NCBI RefSeq assembly: GCF_008693005.1
Contig: NZ_VXKE01000006.1
Location: 62,001 to 126,000 of the forward strand
Length of the DNA stretch: 64,000 nt
From: Helicobacter canis
Lineage (GTDB): Bacteria; Campylobacterota; Campylobacteria; Campylobacterales; Helicobacteraceae
Direction: 5' to 3'
Below are positions 53,282-60,204 of the stretch, one piece after another. Position numbers and translations under genes: made by a program. Each line of letters starts with the position of its first letter. Position 1 is the first letter of the stretch. The notes beneath the pieces are model-generated. The model was not told the origin of the DNA, ran no database searches, and saw nothing but the letters and a program-made list of their open reading frames with translations.

Positions 53282-54082
53282 TCACCATACCGCCCAAGGT
53301 GCGCTGCCACTAAGCCACATTTGTGTCAGGTCATTTTTGTCTTTCAAAGTGTCCATACACTTCCAAAATCCGCTATGCTGGTAGGTGTAGAGCTGCCCGT
53401 CTTTGGCTAGATTTTTCAAAGGCTCTTGCTCTAGGATAGTCATATCCCCAAGCCCTGCGCGCTCTATATACTCAAGCACCCTAGCCTCGCATACGAAAAA
53501 TCCCCCATTGATCCAGCCGCTTTGCTGCGCGCTAGCATCGCCTCTGGGCTTTTCTACAAAGGTCTTTACAGCATTGGTGCTAGGCTCTATCTCTAGTGCG
53601 CCAAACCGCCCCTCTGGCAGCACAGAAGTCATACTCATAGCACCTTTGTGGGATTTGTGGAAGTCTAAAAGCGTGTGGAGATTTATGTCGCTCAAACCAT
53701 CGCCATAAGTGAGCATAAAGCTTTCGTTGTTGATATAAGGCTTAGCGTGCAAGATCCTGCCCCCGGTTTGGGAGTCCTGCCCGGTGTAAAGGAGCGTTAC
53801 ACGCCAAGGCTCGTGGCGATTGGCGTGGATCTGCAAGGAGTTGTCCGCTAGATCGATGGTAATGTCGCTGTAATGCGTGTAGTAGTTTAGGAAGTATTCT
53901 TTGATGATATGCCCCTTATAGCCTGTAAGGATAATAAAATCACTAAAGCCATAGTACGCATAAATCTTCATAATATGCCACAAAATCGGTCGCCCGCCTA
54001 TTTCTACCATAGGCTTTGGCTTAAGCCCTGTCTCTTCAGCGAGCCTTGTGCCAAGACCGCCGGCTAGGATAAGGACTTTCAT
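53282..54082 (-). CDS. rfbF: Glucose-1-phosphate cytidylyltransferase
   Basis: Makes CDP-glucose from glucose-1-phosphate and CTP. Nucleotidyltransferase signature LILAGGLGTRLAEETGLKPK at residue 4, then VEIGGRPILWHIMKIY, YGDGLSDINLHTLL, RFGALEIEPSTNAVKTF, EKPRGDASAQQSGWINGGF and the C-terminal HSGFWKCMDTLKDKNDL are typical for RfbF. 266 residues, about the standard length. The ATG overlaps by four bases the stop of a repeat-derived frame, so its translation may depend on that frame. First enzyme of the dideoxyhexose pathway. Confidence 0.96.
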   Translation of the reverse strand: MKVLILAGGLGTRLAEETGLKPKPMVEIGGRPILWHIMKIYAYYGFSDFIILTGYKGHIIKEYFLNYYTHYSDITIDLADNSLQIHANRHEPWRVTLLYTGQDSQTGGRILHAKPYINNESFMLTYGDGLSDINLHTLLDFHKSHKGAMSMTSVLPEGRFGALEIEPSTNAVKTFVEKPRGDASAQQSGWINGGFFVCEARVLEYIERAGLGDMTILEQEPLKNLAKDGQLYTYQHSGFWKCMDTLKDKNDLTQMWLSGSAPWAVW

Positions 54083-54720
54083 AGGGCTAGCCTTTGGGGT
54101 TTGTTGAAGGATTCGGCTTTTGGGCTAGAATCGTGGATTGCTTCGCGCGTGCGGCGGTTACATACGCCAAGTATGCGCCCTTGCACGCGCTCGCAAAACC
54201 CCGATTCTATCTCCAAAATCCTAGAATCCTTTGCTAGCGTTTTTAGATTTTGTGCTTCACTCCTAGAATCCACTTTTTTACTAGCGGCGTTTGGGTAAAA
54301 AACGCAAAATCCTACCGCTTGCGAGTCGCTTACATTTGGGGCGTTTTTTCTGTCATTGCGAGCGGATTGAAAATCCGCGCGGCAATCCATACTAGAATCT
54401 ACTTTTTTGCTTTTTTGTGCGTTATGTGTGGATTGCCACGCCACTGCTTCCGCAGTGTCTCGCAATGACGGCAAACTAGATTCTAGTGCGATATGGGATT
54501 CTAAGATTTTTGCGCTAAAAACGGCGTTTTGCGAAAACGAGAATTTTACTTGAAGTTGCTCGCGGAAAGATTTTCGCGCTAAAAATGGGGCTTCGCAAGG
54601 CGATTCAAGGGATTTACCTTGCGTGGTAATGAGCGCAGAATCGCCGCAGCGATCGCCGTTTTTAGCCGGAAAGCTAACGCGTGCTAGCTTCCCCCCCCCC
54701 CGTTTAACAGCAGCAACCAT
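54079..54720 (-). CDS. Repeat-derived open frame at the head of the glycan operon
   Basis: Open from the ATG at 54720 (a GTG lies six codons upstream). After MVAAVKRGGG it passes an eleven-G tract and continues through repeat modules: RVSFPAKNGD, HIALESSLPSLRDTAEAVAW, QSTHNAQKSKKVDSSMDCRA, SRSEAQNLKTLAKDSRILE, GFCERVQGRILGVCNRRTRE. The final CTATGA is the rfbF start overlap. A TAAGGG lies well upstream and is not an obvious ribosome site. No domain is recognised. Tract length would decide whether ribosomes reach rfbF by coupling, making this a possible leader-type switch. Confidence 0.45.
   Translation of the reverse strand: MVAAVKRGGGKLARVSFPAKNGDRCGDSALITTQGKSLESPCEAPFLARKSFREQLQVKFSFSQNAVFSAKILESHIALESSLPSLRDTAEAVAWQSTHNAQKSKKVDSSMDCRADFQSARNDRKNAPNVSDSQAVGFCVFYPNAASKKVDSRSEAQNLKTLAKDSRILEIESGFCERVQGRILGVCNRRTREAIHDSSPKAESFNKPQRLAL
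54352..54469. repeat. Inverted pair of ATTGCGAG elements
   Basis: Copy 54352-54389 (GTCATTGCGAG ... GGCAATCCA) and copy 54429-54469 (TGGATTGCCACG ... CTCGCAATGAC) face each other across 39 bases that include CTAGAATCTAC. The 118-base unit would fold into a long hairpin and is open in the minus-strand frame. Confidence 0.8.
54691..54701 (-). repeat. G11 tract in the operon-head frame
   Basis: Eleven C on the plus strand, preceded by TTAAAC in gene direction. At eleven the frame that ends at the rfbF overlap is open. Confidence 0.75.
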
Positions 54721-54827
54721 ACCAACCACACAATCCACAAGCAGCCCTTAAGTTAAAGTAAGTAAGCGCAGATTCTAGCACATTACTTTTAATATCTAGC
54801 CAAGCCCTATGCTAAATCGCGCGCGAG

Positions 54828-57791
54828 CTACGCACCATCGCTGCTCACGCTACCTTTGCGCAGGGAGTTCCCCACAACAAGCAGCGACGATAGACTCATA
54901 CTAAGTGCCGCCACTAGCGGTATCACAAACCCACATAAAGCCAGCGGGATTAGCAGGGCGTTGTAGGCTAGACTTATGGCTAGGTTTTGATAAATCCTAG
55001 CATAAGTCTCCCTAGCGATACCAAAGCCTGCTTGCAAGCTAGCTAGACTATCATCTAGCACGATCACATCACTTTGAGCGATGGCTATATCACTCCCAGC
55101 CCCCATAGAGATCCCCACATCAGCGTTTTTGAGCGCGACGATGTCATTAAGCCCATCGCCTATCATCACTACACTAGGATCTTCGCGCCAGAGCCCCTTG
55201 CCCCTAGGCGTGCTTAAGGCTTCTTGCAAATCCTGTATATATTGCGCCTTTTGCGCTGGGAGCAAGCCACTATGAAACTCCCTAATCCCAAGCGATCTCG
55301 CCACAGACTCTACCGCGCCAGCTCTATCACCACTAAGCAGCACGACTTGCTTGCCATTGCTTTGTAGATATGCTACAAGCTCTTTCGCCCCATCTTTTGG
55401 CTCATCGCTGATGTAGCAAATAAGCTTAAGTGAGCCATCTATAGCATAGCCAAACACGCTCATAGCGTTTAAGGGCGTTGGCTTTTGCGCGCTTTTGCGG
55501 GAGTCTGCGGCGTGGGCTTGCTCATTACCGACAAGGTAAATCCCTTCGCCCACGCCTTGACAACCCACAAAATCATCGCAAAATCCTACCGCCTGCGAGT
55601 CGCTTACACTTGGAGCGTTTTTGTCAAAACTCCTAGAATCTTGTGCTAGCTCGTTTAGAGTTGGGGCGTTGTTTCTGTCATTGCGAGCGAGCGCGGTAGC
55701 GGTTGCGTGGCAATCTACACCAGAATCTACTTTTTTGCTTTTTTGTGCGTTATGCGTGGATTGCCACGCCACTGCTTCCGTAGTATTTCGCAATGACGGA
55801 GAGCTAGAATCTAAAAAGTTAGATTCTAGCTCGGTTTGGTTTTTGCTTTTAGTTTGTTTTTCTTCAAAGATTCTAGGAATTGCGGTATTGCTTTCGTAGT
55901 TTTTAGCAAATTTTGTGGCAGAGCTAGACTTGTGGTCTGCGGTTGCCCCAAAATTTGCTAAATCTGCGGAATGACTACCCAACGCCGAATCTCTCACGCC
56001 ACTATCTAGCAAAAACTCTACACTCCCTCCCACTACCTCCACCCCTCCACATCTCGCCCTTATCCCCCTAGAATCCACCTGCACCACCGCGCCTAGCTCC
56101 ACTGCTCCGCTTGGGTGGAAGCACTCTGCCACAGCCATTGATATGGGGTGGGAAGAGAGCCGCACAAAATGCGCTAGCACATTTTCATCAAACTCCCCAA
56201 ATCGCTCCATATACTGCACCTTTGGGCTGCCCTTTGTGAGCGTGCCGGTTTTGTCAAAGACCACCGACTTTGCGCGCGCTAGCACTTCTAAAAACCGCGC
56301 TTCTTTAAACACCAGCCCAGCCCTATACGCGCGCGAGATCCCCACCACACTAGCAATAGGCGTAGCAAGAGCTAGCGCGCAGGGACAAGCGATCACAATC
56401 ACAGATATAGTGATAATAAGTGCTTGATCAAACCCAGAATCCACCCACCAATACACAAACCCACCTAGCGCGATGAAAAGCACAAAGCGAGAAAAATACT
56501 TCGCCAAGCTATTGGCTAGATTCTGTATCCTAGGGGCAGAGCTTAGGCTCTCTTCTAGCAGGGTGATAATCTTACTCATCGTAGAATCCACATACCGCTT
56601 ACGCACTTCATACACAAGCGACTTTTCTAGCACAATGCTCCCAGATAGCACTTCTTCTCCACTTTTCTTGCCTACGGGCAAGCTTTCCCCTGAGAGCGAG
56701 CGCATATCTAGCAAGGTATCACTGCAAGCCACCCCATCACAAGGGAGCATTTCTCCCACAGCAATATGCACCCGCTCACCTATGCGCAAGTCTTTCACAT
56801 CGCAGGTTTGCAAGCTCCCAGCGCGCTCGACTCTAACCATACTTGGTAGGATAGTATGCAGCTTATCAAGGCTATCGCCAGCAGCGCGCCTTGCACGCAT
56901 TTCCAAAAACTTCCCACTAAAGACAAAGAGAATAATCATCGCCACCGATTCAAAGTAGCTCTCCCCACTGCGCGTAATACTCGCATAAATTGAGTAGATA
57001 AATGTCAAGCTCGCCCCAAAGGCGACCAAAAAGTCCATACCGATATAGCCCTGCCTAAGCCCATAATACGCCCCGGAGAAAAACACCCTCCCTGTATAAA
57101 ACAGCACCGGAGTAGCAAGCAAGCAAGCGATGAGATTTAGCACATCTTTCATCAAGGGCTGCATACCATAGAAATACCCCACATACTGCGCGATAGCCAC
57201 CATCATAATGCTCATCGTGCAAAACACCCCCACCACAAAGGAGATAAAAAAGCTCCTTTGTGTTTGCGCTAGCTGCTCTTCTTGCACTTTTGGGTCATAA
57301 ATGTGGGCGATATAGCCGATAGATTCTATAAGCTCAAAAATCCTAGATAAGCTAATTTGCGCGCTATCAAAGAGAATTTTTGCTTTGTTGTTTGTGTAGT
57401 TGATAGAAGCCTTTTTAATACCCTTTTGCATACTTAGGATATGCTCATTAAGCCATATACACGCCGCGCAGTGAATGCCCCCTATCACAAGGCTTACTTC
57501 ATTAAGCTCTCCCATTTTTGCTGTGTGCTGCTGCAAAAAGCTAGGCTCATCAAGGTAGCTAAAATCTACGCGCCTTTGCTCTAGGGGGGTTAGCGTTACT
57601 TCACCTAATCGCTCATAGAACCCGCCAAAGCCACTTTGGTGCAAAAGCTTATACACGCTCTCACAGCCATTGCAGCAGAAATACACATCATTGCCACTAG
57701 AATCTTTGCTATGTGAGAGCTTAGAGAGTGGGAAGCTACGCTGACAATGCGAGCATTTACAAGAAGTGCTAGCTTGAGCGAAGTCTTGCAA
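54828..57791 (-). CDS. ccoI: Copper-type P1B ATPase for cytochrome oxidase maturation (CcoI/FixI) with a large repeat insert
   Basis: Membrane copper exporter supplying cbb3 oxidase assembly. Order: N-terminal cysteine cluster (CKCSHCQRSF, FCCNGCESVYKLL), a metal-binding domain with GIHCAACIWLNE, eight membrane segments with CPCALALATP, the phosphorylation loop DKTGTLTKGSP (about 510), and GDGLNDIVALKNADVGI. H. pylori CcoI is about 790 residues; this one is 987. The excess is a block at about residues 597-777 (55460-56010) inside the nucleotide-binding domain, between VEFLLDSGV and MSVFGYAIDG, made of repeat modules (AIPRIFEEKQTKSKNQ, LRNTTEAVAWQSTHNAQK, GEGIYLVGNEQAHAADS). The frame is intact across it. 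Confidence 0.9.
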   Translation of the reverse strand: MQDFAQASTSCKCSHCQRSFPLSKLSHSKDSSGNDVYFCCNGCESVYKLLHQSGFGGFYERLGEVTLTPLEQRRVDFSYLDEPSFLQQHTAKMGELNEVSLVIGGIHCAACIWLNEHILSMQKGIKKASINYTNNKAKILFDSAQISLSRIFELIESIGYIAHIYDPKVQEEQLAQTQRSFFISFVVGVFCTMSIMMVAIAQYVGYFYGMQPLMKDVLNLIACLLATPVLFYTGRVFFSGAYYGLRQGYIGMDFLVAFGASLTFIYSIYASITRSGESYFESVAMIILFVFSGKFLEMRARRAAGDSLDKLHTILPSMVRVERAGSLQTCDVKDLRIGERVHIAVGEMLPCDGVACSDTLLDMRSLSGESLPVGKKSGEEVLSGSIVLEKSLVYEVRKRYVDSTMSKIITLLEESLSSAPRIQNLANSLAKYFSRFVLFIALGGFVYWWVDSGFDQALIITISVIVIACPCALALATPIASVVGISRAYRAGLVFKEARFLEVLARAKSVVFDKTGTLTKGSPKVQYMERFGEFDENVLAHFVRLSSHPISMAVAECFHPSGAVELGAVVQVDSRGIRARCGGVEVVGGSVEFLLDSGVRDSALGSHSADLANFGATADHKSSSATKFAKNYESNTAIPRIFEEKQTKSKNQTELESNFLDSSSPSLRNTTEAVAWQSTHNAQKSKKVDSGVDCHATATALARNDRNNAPTLNELAQDSRSFDKNAPSVSDSQAVGFCDDFVGCQGVGEGIYLVGNEQAHAADSRKSAQKPTPLNAMSVFGYAIDGSLKLICYISDEPKDGAKELVAYLQSNGKQVVLLSGDRAGAVESVARSLGIREFHSGLLPAQKAQYIQDLQEALSTPRGKGLWREDPSVVMIGDGLNDIVALKNADVGISMGAGSDIAIAQSDVIVLDDSLASLQAGFGIARETYARIYQNLAISLAYNALLIPLALCGFVIPLVAALSMSLSSLLVVGNSLRKGSVSSDGA
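55677..55797. repeat. Inverted pair of ATTGCGAG elements inside ccoI
   Basis: Copies 55677-55717 and 55757-55797 face each other across 39 bases, nearly the same unit as at 54352-54469 but embedded in frame in a conserved ATPase gene. Confidence 0.8.
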
Positions 57792-57792
57792 G

Positions 57793-58449
57793 CTATACCA
57801 CCATCAATGCTAGCAGGGCGCACTCGCACAAAGTCGCCTTGGTGCTAGGTGGGGTTGCGCCCTTTGTGCCACCAAAGCTTGTGTGCCTTGCCCCTGTGTG
57901 CTTATCATCGCGCCTAGAAGCTAGGATAAAGGATAGGAAAAACCCAAGCATACCTCCGCAAATCACTTGCGTGATCGTGTGTCTTTGAGCGTGGATTCTA
58001 GAGATCCCAACCACACTTGCAATCGCTAAGGCTGGCAGCCCCAAGCGCAGCCCATAACGCTTCTGCAAAAACCCTACCGCCGCAAAGGCTGAAGCCGTAT
58101 GCCCACTAGGGAAGCCCTCGAAATTCTCTCCATCTGGGCGTTTGGATAGGCTTTGGATTTTAGGACTTAGGGGTGCGCTATAATGCAAGGCATATTTAAT
58201 CGCATAGGTGCTAGCCACCACTGCTACATAGCCTACAGCCTGCTGCCTAGCCCCCACAAAATCGCGTAAAAAAATCGCATAAGCAAGGCTTGCTGCCGGC
58301 AAGAACTGCGCCACATCGCCAAACTCACGCAAACTAATAGAGCGCACAGAGTCTATAAAAATATCTTGCTTCTCCTGTGTCTGCTCTACTTGGCTAGCCA
58401 CTAGGCTGGCTACTAGCACGCTTAGAAGCAATAATGCCCTTATATACAT
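57793..58449 (-). CDS. PAP2-family phosphatase (LpxF-like)
   Basis: A 218-residue membrane phosphatase. Signal/anchor about 1-20; PAP2 motifs KYALHYSAPLSPK with SKRPDG, GFPSGHTASAFAAVG and GISRIHAQRHTITQVICGG. Helicobacter LpxF (HP1580 in my memory) is of this type and removes the lipid A 4'-phosphate; phosphatidylglycerol-phosphate or undecaprenyl-pyrophosphate activity cannot be excluded. I chose the ATG at 58447-58449: AAGGA lies six bases upstream and a TACAAT box 28 bases upstream. Earlier start codons would extend into the preceding gene. The stop is one base from the ccoI start. Confidence 0.85.
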   Translation of the reverse strand: MYIRALLLLSVLVASLVASQVEQTQEKQDIFIDSVRSISLREFGDVAQFLPAASLAYAIFLRDFVGARQQAVGYVAVVASTYAIKYALHYSAPLSPKIQSLSKRPDGENFEGFPSGHTASAFAAVGFLQKRYGLRLGLPALAIASVVGISRIHAQRHTITQVICGGMLGFFLSFILASRRDDKHTGARHTSFGGTKGATPPSTKATLCECALLALMVV

Positions 58450-58476
58450 ACAAATCCTTAGGGGTAAATTTGGCGC

Positions 58477-58482
58477 ATTGTA
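58477..58482 (-). promoter_or_regulatory. -10 box of the PAP2 gene (and ccoI)
   Basis: Minus-strand TACAAT 28 bases upstream of the chosen start, just beyond the end of the oxidoreductase gene. Confidence 0.5.
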
Positions 58483-58510
58483 GCGCATATCAAGGGACTT
58501 GCGCAATCTC

Positions 58511-60202
58511 TTAGCGCAAAGTGGCTGCATCGATTTGCTCTAGGATTTGGACCACGCGCAAAGTGTGCTGCGCTAATTCTGGGCATATTTGCCCCTGCGT
58601 GATCTGGGCATAAAAATGCGCGATTGAAGAGATGAGTGGCGGAGTTGCGGGCAGTTCAGCTTGGCTAGAGAATTGAGCTTTGCTGGTTTTTGGCGTTGTC
58701 TTGTCGCTGGAGGATTCGGCTTTGCGCGATAAATCGGCGATTCTGCACGATTGTCTGCGGTCATTACCGCTAAGGTAACTCCCTTGCCAATCGCTTGAAA
58801 GCCCCGATTTCTCATCGCAATTCCTAGAATCCTTTGCGGAGTTGGCTAGAGTTTTTACTTCACTCCTAGAATCCACTTTTTCACCAATCGCGCTTCTTCT
58901 GTCATTGCGAGCGGATTGAAAATCCGCGCGGCAATCTACACTAGAATCTACTTTTTGCGCGGTATGGCTAGATTCTAGCTTTGTTTGGGATAAAGTCCTT
59001 TCAAGGGGGGACGGGGGGGCTTGAATTGGCAAGCTCGACTCCCTTATCCCCCCCTCTTTTTTCACTCCTTTTGCCCCCAAGCCAAGGGCGACGCTTTCAA
59101 GGTTGCACGCTTTGCGTGCGCCATTGATTTGATTGGATTCTGTTTGCGCAGAATTGGATTGCCACGCCGATGAATCGGCTCGCAATGACGGAGAGCTAGA
59201 ATCTAAAAAGTTAGATTCTAGCTCGGTTTGGGTTTCACACTCAGCTCCTTTTTCTTCTTCAAGGATTCTAGGAATTGCGGTGGGGCTGTGGGAGCTTTGC
59301 GGATTTTTGGGAAGGTTAGCGACCTTGGCGGTCGTGCCTTTCACAAAATTTTCAATCTTGTCAAATTGCTCACCCAAGACCGAATCCACGGAAAATAAGG
59401 TAAGCTTATTTTCTGCCACCTCATCATACACCCCCACCCCCCTTGTCCCCACAATCACCATCTCGCGCACCTTTTTAGGAGAGAGCCACGAAGTATGGAT
59501 AGAGATATGTGGCTCTCCAGCACCGCTAAACCCTATATCCGCTAAAGCGAGATAGCCACTTACATCAACAAGCTTTACACAAGGCTTCATCTGCTCTAGC
59601 ACGCTAGAACCTAGCACATACGCTAAAATCGCCACATCGTGCAAGGCAAGATCCCACACCACGCTCACTTCTTTTTGAAATCGCCCAAGACTTGCGCGCC
59701 TTGCGTGGATAGAGTGGATCTGCCCAAACTCTTGGATATGCGCCCTTAGCCACTGCACCGCTGGCGCATACAAAAAGATATGATCACAATGTAGCACCAC
59801 GCCCTGCTTGCTGGCTAGCTCATAGAGCAGCGCGCACTCTTTAGAGCTTAGTGCTAAAGGCTTTTCGACAAAGATATGCTTCTTAGATTCTAGGGCGGCT
59901 TTAGCTAGGGGGAAGTGGCTAGCAGGTGGGGTGATGAGAAAGATGGCTTCTATCTGCTTATCTGCCAGCAAGGCTTCATAGCTAGGATAGATATGTAAAT
60001 GCGGGTAAGCTTGGCGCGCTTTTTGCGCATTATCTAGGCTGCTATCATACACGCCTATAAGCGTAAAATCTGCCCTTTGTAGCAGCCTTGTGCCATAAGG
60101 CTCTAGCACGCCTAAATCCCGCGACTCTTGCGCACTTGGCTCGCACATTGCACTTAGCACCTTCTCCCCCCAATATCCACACCCCACAAGCGCGCATTTC
60201 AT
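58511..60202 (-). CDS. Gfo/Idh/MocA-family oxidoreductase with a large repeat insert
   Basis: NAD(P)-dependent sugar or cyclitol dehydrogenase family. Rossmann start ALVGCGYWGEKVL, IEAIFLITPPASHFPLAKAA, the catalytic HIFVEKPLALSS, and WDLALHDVAILAYVLG. The normal C-terminal end LISSIAHFYAQITQG ... LRVVQILEQIDAATLR is present. Between about residues 270 and 517 (58650-59400) lies about 245 residues of repeat modules (DSVLGEQFDKIENFVKGTT, SSHSPTAIPRILEEE, KSGLSSDWQGSYLSG), so the native enzyme would be about 315 residues. Substrate unknown; position after rimO and near the glycan cluster hints at a nucleotide sugar. Confidence 0.82.
   Translation of the reverse strand: MKCALVGCGYWGEKVLSAMCEPSAQESRDLGVLEPYGTRLLQRADFTLIGVYDSSLDNAQKARQAYPHLHIYPSYEALLADKQIEAIFLITPPASHFPLAKAALESKKHIFVEKPLALSSKECALLYELASKQGVVLHCDHIFLYAPAVQWLRAHIQEFGQIHSIHARRASLGRFQKEVSVVWDLALHDVAILAYVLGSSVLEQMKPCVKLVDVSGYLALADIGFSGAGEPHISIHTSWLSPKKVREMVIVGTRGVGVYDEVAENKLTLFSVDSVLGEQFDKIENFVKGTTAKVANLPKNPQSSHSPTAIPRILEEEKGAECETQTELESNFLDSSSPSLRADSSAWQSNSAQTESNQINGARKACNLESVALGLGAKGVKKEGGIRESSLPIQAPPSPLERTLSQTKLESSHTAQKVDSSVDCRADFQSARNDRRSAIGEKVDSRSEVKTLANSAKDSRNCDEKSGLSSDWQGSYLSGNDRRQSCRIADLSRKAESSSDKTTPKTSKAQFSSQAELPATPPLISSIAHFYAQITQGQICPELAQHTLRVVQILEQIDAATLR
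58650..59400. repeat. Composite repeat block inside the oxidoreductase gene
   Basis: Contains inverted ATTGCGAG elements at 58901-58938 and 59155-59189, separated here by 216 bases instead of 39, as if a second element had landed in the spacer (58939-59154, with G6 and G7 runs near 59005-59019). Modules at 59215-59400 are shared with 40.5-40.8 kb. Confidence 0.75.
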
Positions 60203-60204
60203 CG

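Noticed and set aside
54828..57791. Two separate genes instead of an interrupted ccoI
   Set aside because: The frame is continuous and all P-type ATPase motifs appear once and in order on the two sides of the insert.
59005..59019. G6 and G7 runs in the Gfo/Idh insert as a switch
   Set aside because: Too short to be confident and the frame is open through them; noted only as part of the repeat block.
40395..59400. CRISPR array
   Set aside because: The repeats are modular and of variable spacing, without constant spacers or cas genes.
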